A stretch of DNA of 64,000 bases from Phenylobacterium sp. (GTDB lineage: Bacteria; Pseudomonadota; Alphaproteobacteria; Caulobacterales; Caulobacteraceae). Positions 63,035 to 64,000 of the stretch are shown piece after piece (within the stretch, counting starts at the first letter, position 1; every line of letters starts with the position of its first letter). A program made the translations under genes and the position numbers. Below the pieces are notes generated by a model. The model did no database searches and was not told the origin of the DNA. It saw only the letters and a list, made by a program, of their open reading frames with translations. Location of the stretch: assembly GCF_004799515.1 (NCBI RefSeq), contig NZ_SSMX01000003.1, positions 180,333 to 244,332 on the forward strand, given 5' to 3'.

Positions 63035-63810
63035 TGATCGACAGACGCACGTTTTCCACAGCCTTGCTGGCCGGCGCGGCGGCCTCGCTGAGCGCCACCC
63101 GCGGCCTGGCCGCGAACCCCAAGCCGCCCATGGCGCGCAACGTCGTCCTCGTGCACGGGCTGTTCGCCGACGGGTCGTGCTGGTCCGAGGTGATCGCCCG
63201 CCTGCAGGTGGCGGGGCTCAACGCCACCGCCGTCCAGAACCCGTTGACGACGCTGCCTGAGGCCGTCGCCTCGGCGCGGCGCGTGCTGGACCGGCAGGAC
63301 GGCCCGACGGTGCTGGTCGGCCACTCCTTCTCCGGGATGATCGTCACCGAGGCGGGCCTGCATCCCAAGGTCTCGTCGCTGGTCTATGTGGCGGCGCGGG
63401 CGCCGGACGCGGGCGAGGACTACGCGGCCCTGGCCAAGACCTTCCCCACGCCGCCGGCCACCGCTGGCATCGTCTTCGATGGCGATGAGGGGCGGCTCAG
63501 CGAGGCCGCGTTCCTGCGCGATTTCGCGGGCGACCTGCCGGCCGCCAAGGCGCGGGTGCTCTATGCGGTCCAGGAGCCCTTCAACAGGGCGCTGCTGACC
63601 GGCAAGACCACGCAGGCGGCCTGGCGGTCGAAGCCGAGCTTCTACGCCGTCTCGACGGAGGACCGGACGATCAACCCGGACCTCGAGCGGTTCATGGCCA
63701 AGCGCATGGGCGCCAAGACCATCGAGGTGAAGGCCAGCCACCTGTCGCTGATCTCGCATCCAGCGGAGATCGCGGACCTGATCCTCGAAGCCGCCGGGCG
63801 GCAGGCCTGA
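63031..63810 (+). CDS. Tat-exported alpha/beta hydrolase
   Basis: 259 residues. N-terminal 'DRRTFSTALLAGAAASLSATRGLAA' in outline looks like a twin-arginine signal. 'NVVLVHGLFADGSCWSEV' gives the oxyanion region, 'GHSFSGMIV' the nucleophile elbow and the last histidine lies in 'KASHLSLISHP'. Similar exported hydrolases are common and their substrates vary. It overlaps malonyl-CoA decarboxylase by four bases (ATGA), so it is part of the malonate operon; a role in releasing malonate from an ester is possible but unproven. Confidence 0.87.
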   Translation: MMIDRRTFSTALLAGAAASLSATRGLAANPKPPMARNVVLVHGLFADGSCWSEVIARLQVAGLNATAVQNPLTTLPEAVASARRVLDRQDGPTVLVGHSFSGMIVTEAGLHPKVSSLVYVAARAPDAGEDYAALAKTFPTPPATAGIVFDGDEGRLSEAAFLRDFAGDLPAAKARVLYAVQEPFNRALLTGKTTQAAWRSKPSFYAVSTEDRTINPDLERFMAKRMGAKTIEVKASHLSLISHPAEIADLILEAAGRQA

Positions 63811-63842
63811 TCGCGAGGAAGCGGCTCCCGCGCGACGTCGAA

Positions 63843-63870
63843 CGCCGGGTCGCGCTTGGCGCGCCCGGCG
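63843..63870 (+). terminator. Strong hairpin after the malonate operon
   Basis: CGCCGGG(T)CGCGC-TTG-GCGCGCCCGGCG: a twelve-pair stem with one bulge, about 30 bases after the operon stop. No U-run follows, so if it ends transcription it would need a factor; alternatively it only stabilises the mRNA 3' end. Confidence 0.45.
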
Positions 63871-63920
63871 TCGATTAGGGACGGTGAGGGGCTTGGCCTA
63901 GGTGTCGAAGCTACGAAGGT

Positions 63921-64000
63921 TGTTCACCCGGGATCGGGTTGAGAGAGTGGGGTTGCGAAGCTCCAACCTCTAACCGGGAGACCCCGGATGAACGTCCATA
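63921..64000 (+). mobile_element. Left end of an IS481-family-like insertion sequence (truncated by window)
   Basis: The sequence from TGTTCACCCGGG at 63921 shows a candidate terminal repeat followed by a short leader and an ATG at 63988. The first codons encode M-N-V-H, as in many IS481-family transposases. TGT is the usual first triplet of IS481-type ends. The element would continue beyond 64000, so its right end, target duplication and integrity are not visible. Confidence 0.55.
63988..64000 (+). CDS. Start of a probable IS481-family transposase (partial)
   Basis: Only four complete codons (M-N-V-H) are inside the window. A purine-rich ACCGGGAGACC site precedes the ATG. The identification rests on the N-terminus and on the TGTT terminal sequence 67 bases upstream. 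Confidence 0.5.

Overview
The window is GC-rich bacterial chromosome (about 70 percent by eye) with densely packed genes. The gene content (two TonB-dependent receptors, a Coq4-family protein, SppA, MdcA, a NodT/EmrAB efflux set, alphaproteobacterial-type Nudix and chorismate mutase proteins) and the abundance of structured G/C-rich intergenic palindromes point to an alphaproteobacterium of the Caulobacteraceae (Phenylobacterium/Caulobacter-like). This assignment rests on recognised protein families, not on a ribosomal marker. I see no rRNA, tRNA, CRISPR or prophage.

Layout. 1-6.9 kb: a DinG/XPD-type Fe-S helicase carrying a palindromic repeat in frame, an ArsR/AHSA1 pair, and a hisC-tyrA-coq4 run. 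6.9-11.9 kb: a phosphate block, with a PafA-like phosphatase and a polysaccharide deacetylase read leftward from a good Pho-box match, and DUF47-pit-Nudix read rightward. 11.9-18.4 kb: chorismate mutase with a degenerate second domain, a secreted two-repeat protein, a carboxylesterase, a degenerate kinase/receiver protein, and queC-queE. 18.4-24 kb: a siderophore-type TonB receptor with duplicated operator-like boxes, a small lipoprotein, a single-domain response regulator, chorismate synthase and an alpha/beta hydrolase. 24-34 kb: housekeeping and accessory enzymes (J-domain protein, pdxH, an APH/P-loop kinase fusion, an AraC-regulated Fsr-type exporter, acyl-CoA ligase, GNAT, MBL hydrolase beside a DUF442 phosphatase-like protein). 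34-40 kb: a four-part FkbH-like HAD protein, a PKHD dioxygenase and a large TonB receptor followed by a clear intrinsic terminator. 40-49 kb: TPR protein, retropepsin-like lipoprotein, S41 peptidase, SppA, and a three-gene periplasmic dehydrogenase (Tat small subunit, GMC flavoprotein, triheme cytochrome c). 49-58 kb: a NodT/EmrB/TetR/EmrA efflux locus, a DUF3772-MscS channel, a nuclease-like lipoprotein and an outer-membrane barrel. 58-64 kb: AraC and LysR regulators and a compact malonate module (mdcA + malonyl-CoA decarboxylase + exported hydrolase), ending at what looks like the left end of an IS481-family element.

How the parts fit. Three aromatic-pathway steps (chorismate synthase, chorismate mutase, TyrA) plus the aminotransferase HisC lie within 17 kb but in separate transcription units. 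The phosphate block looks like a coherent starvation response. The most interesting candidates are the malonate pathway made from only a transferase and a decarboxylase, the Pho-box-driven phosphatase/deacetylase pair, the FkbH-like protein with a possible peptide-recognition N-terminus, and a structured repeat family with compensating stem changes that has entered a coding sequence.
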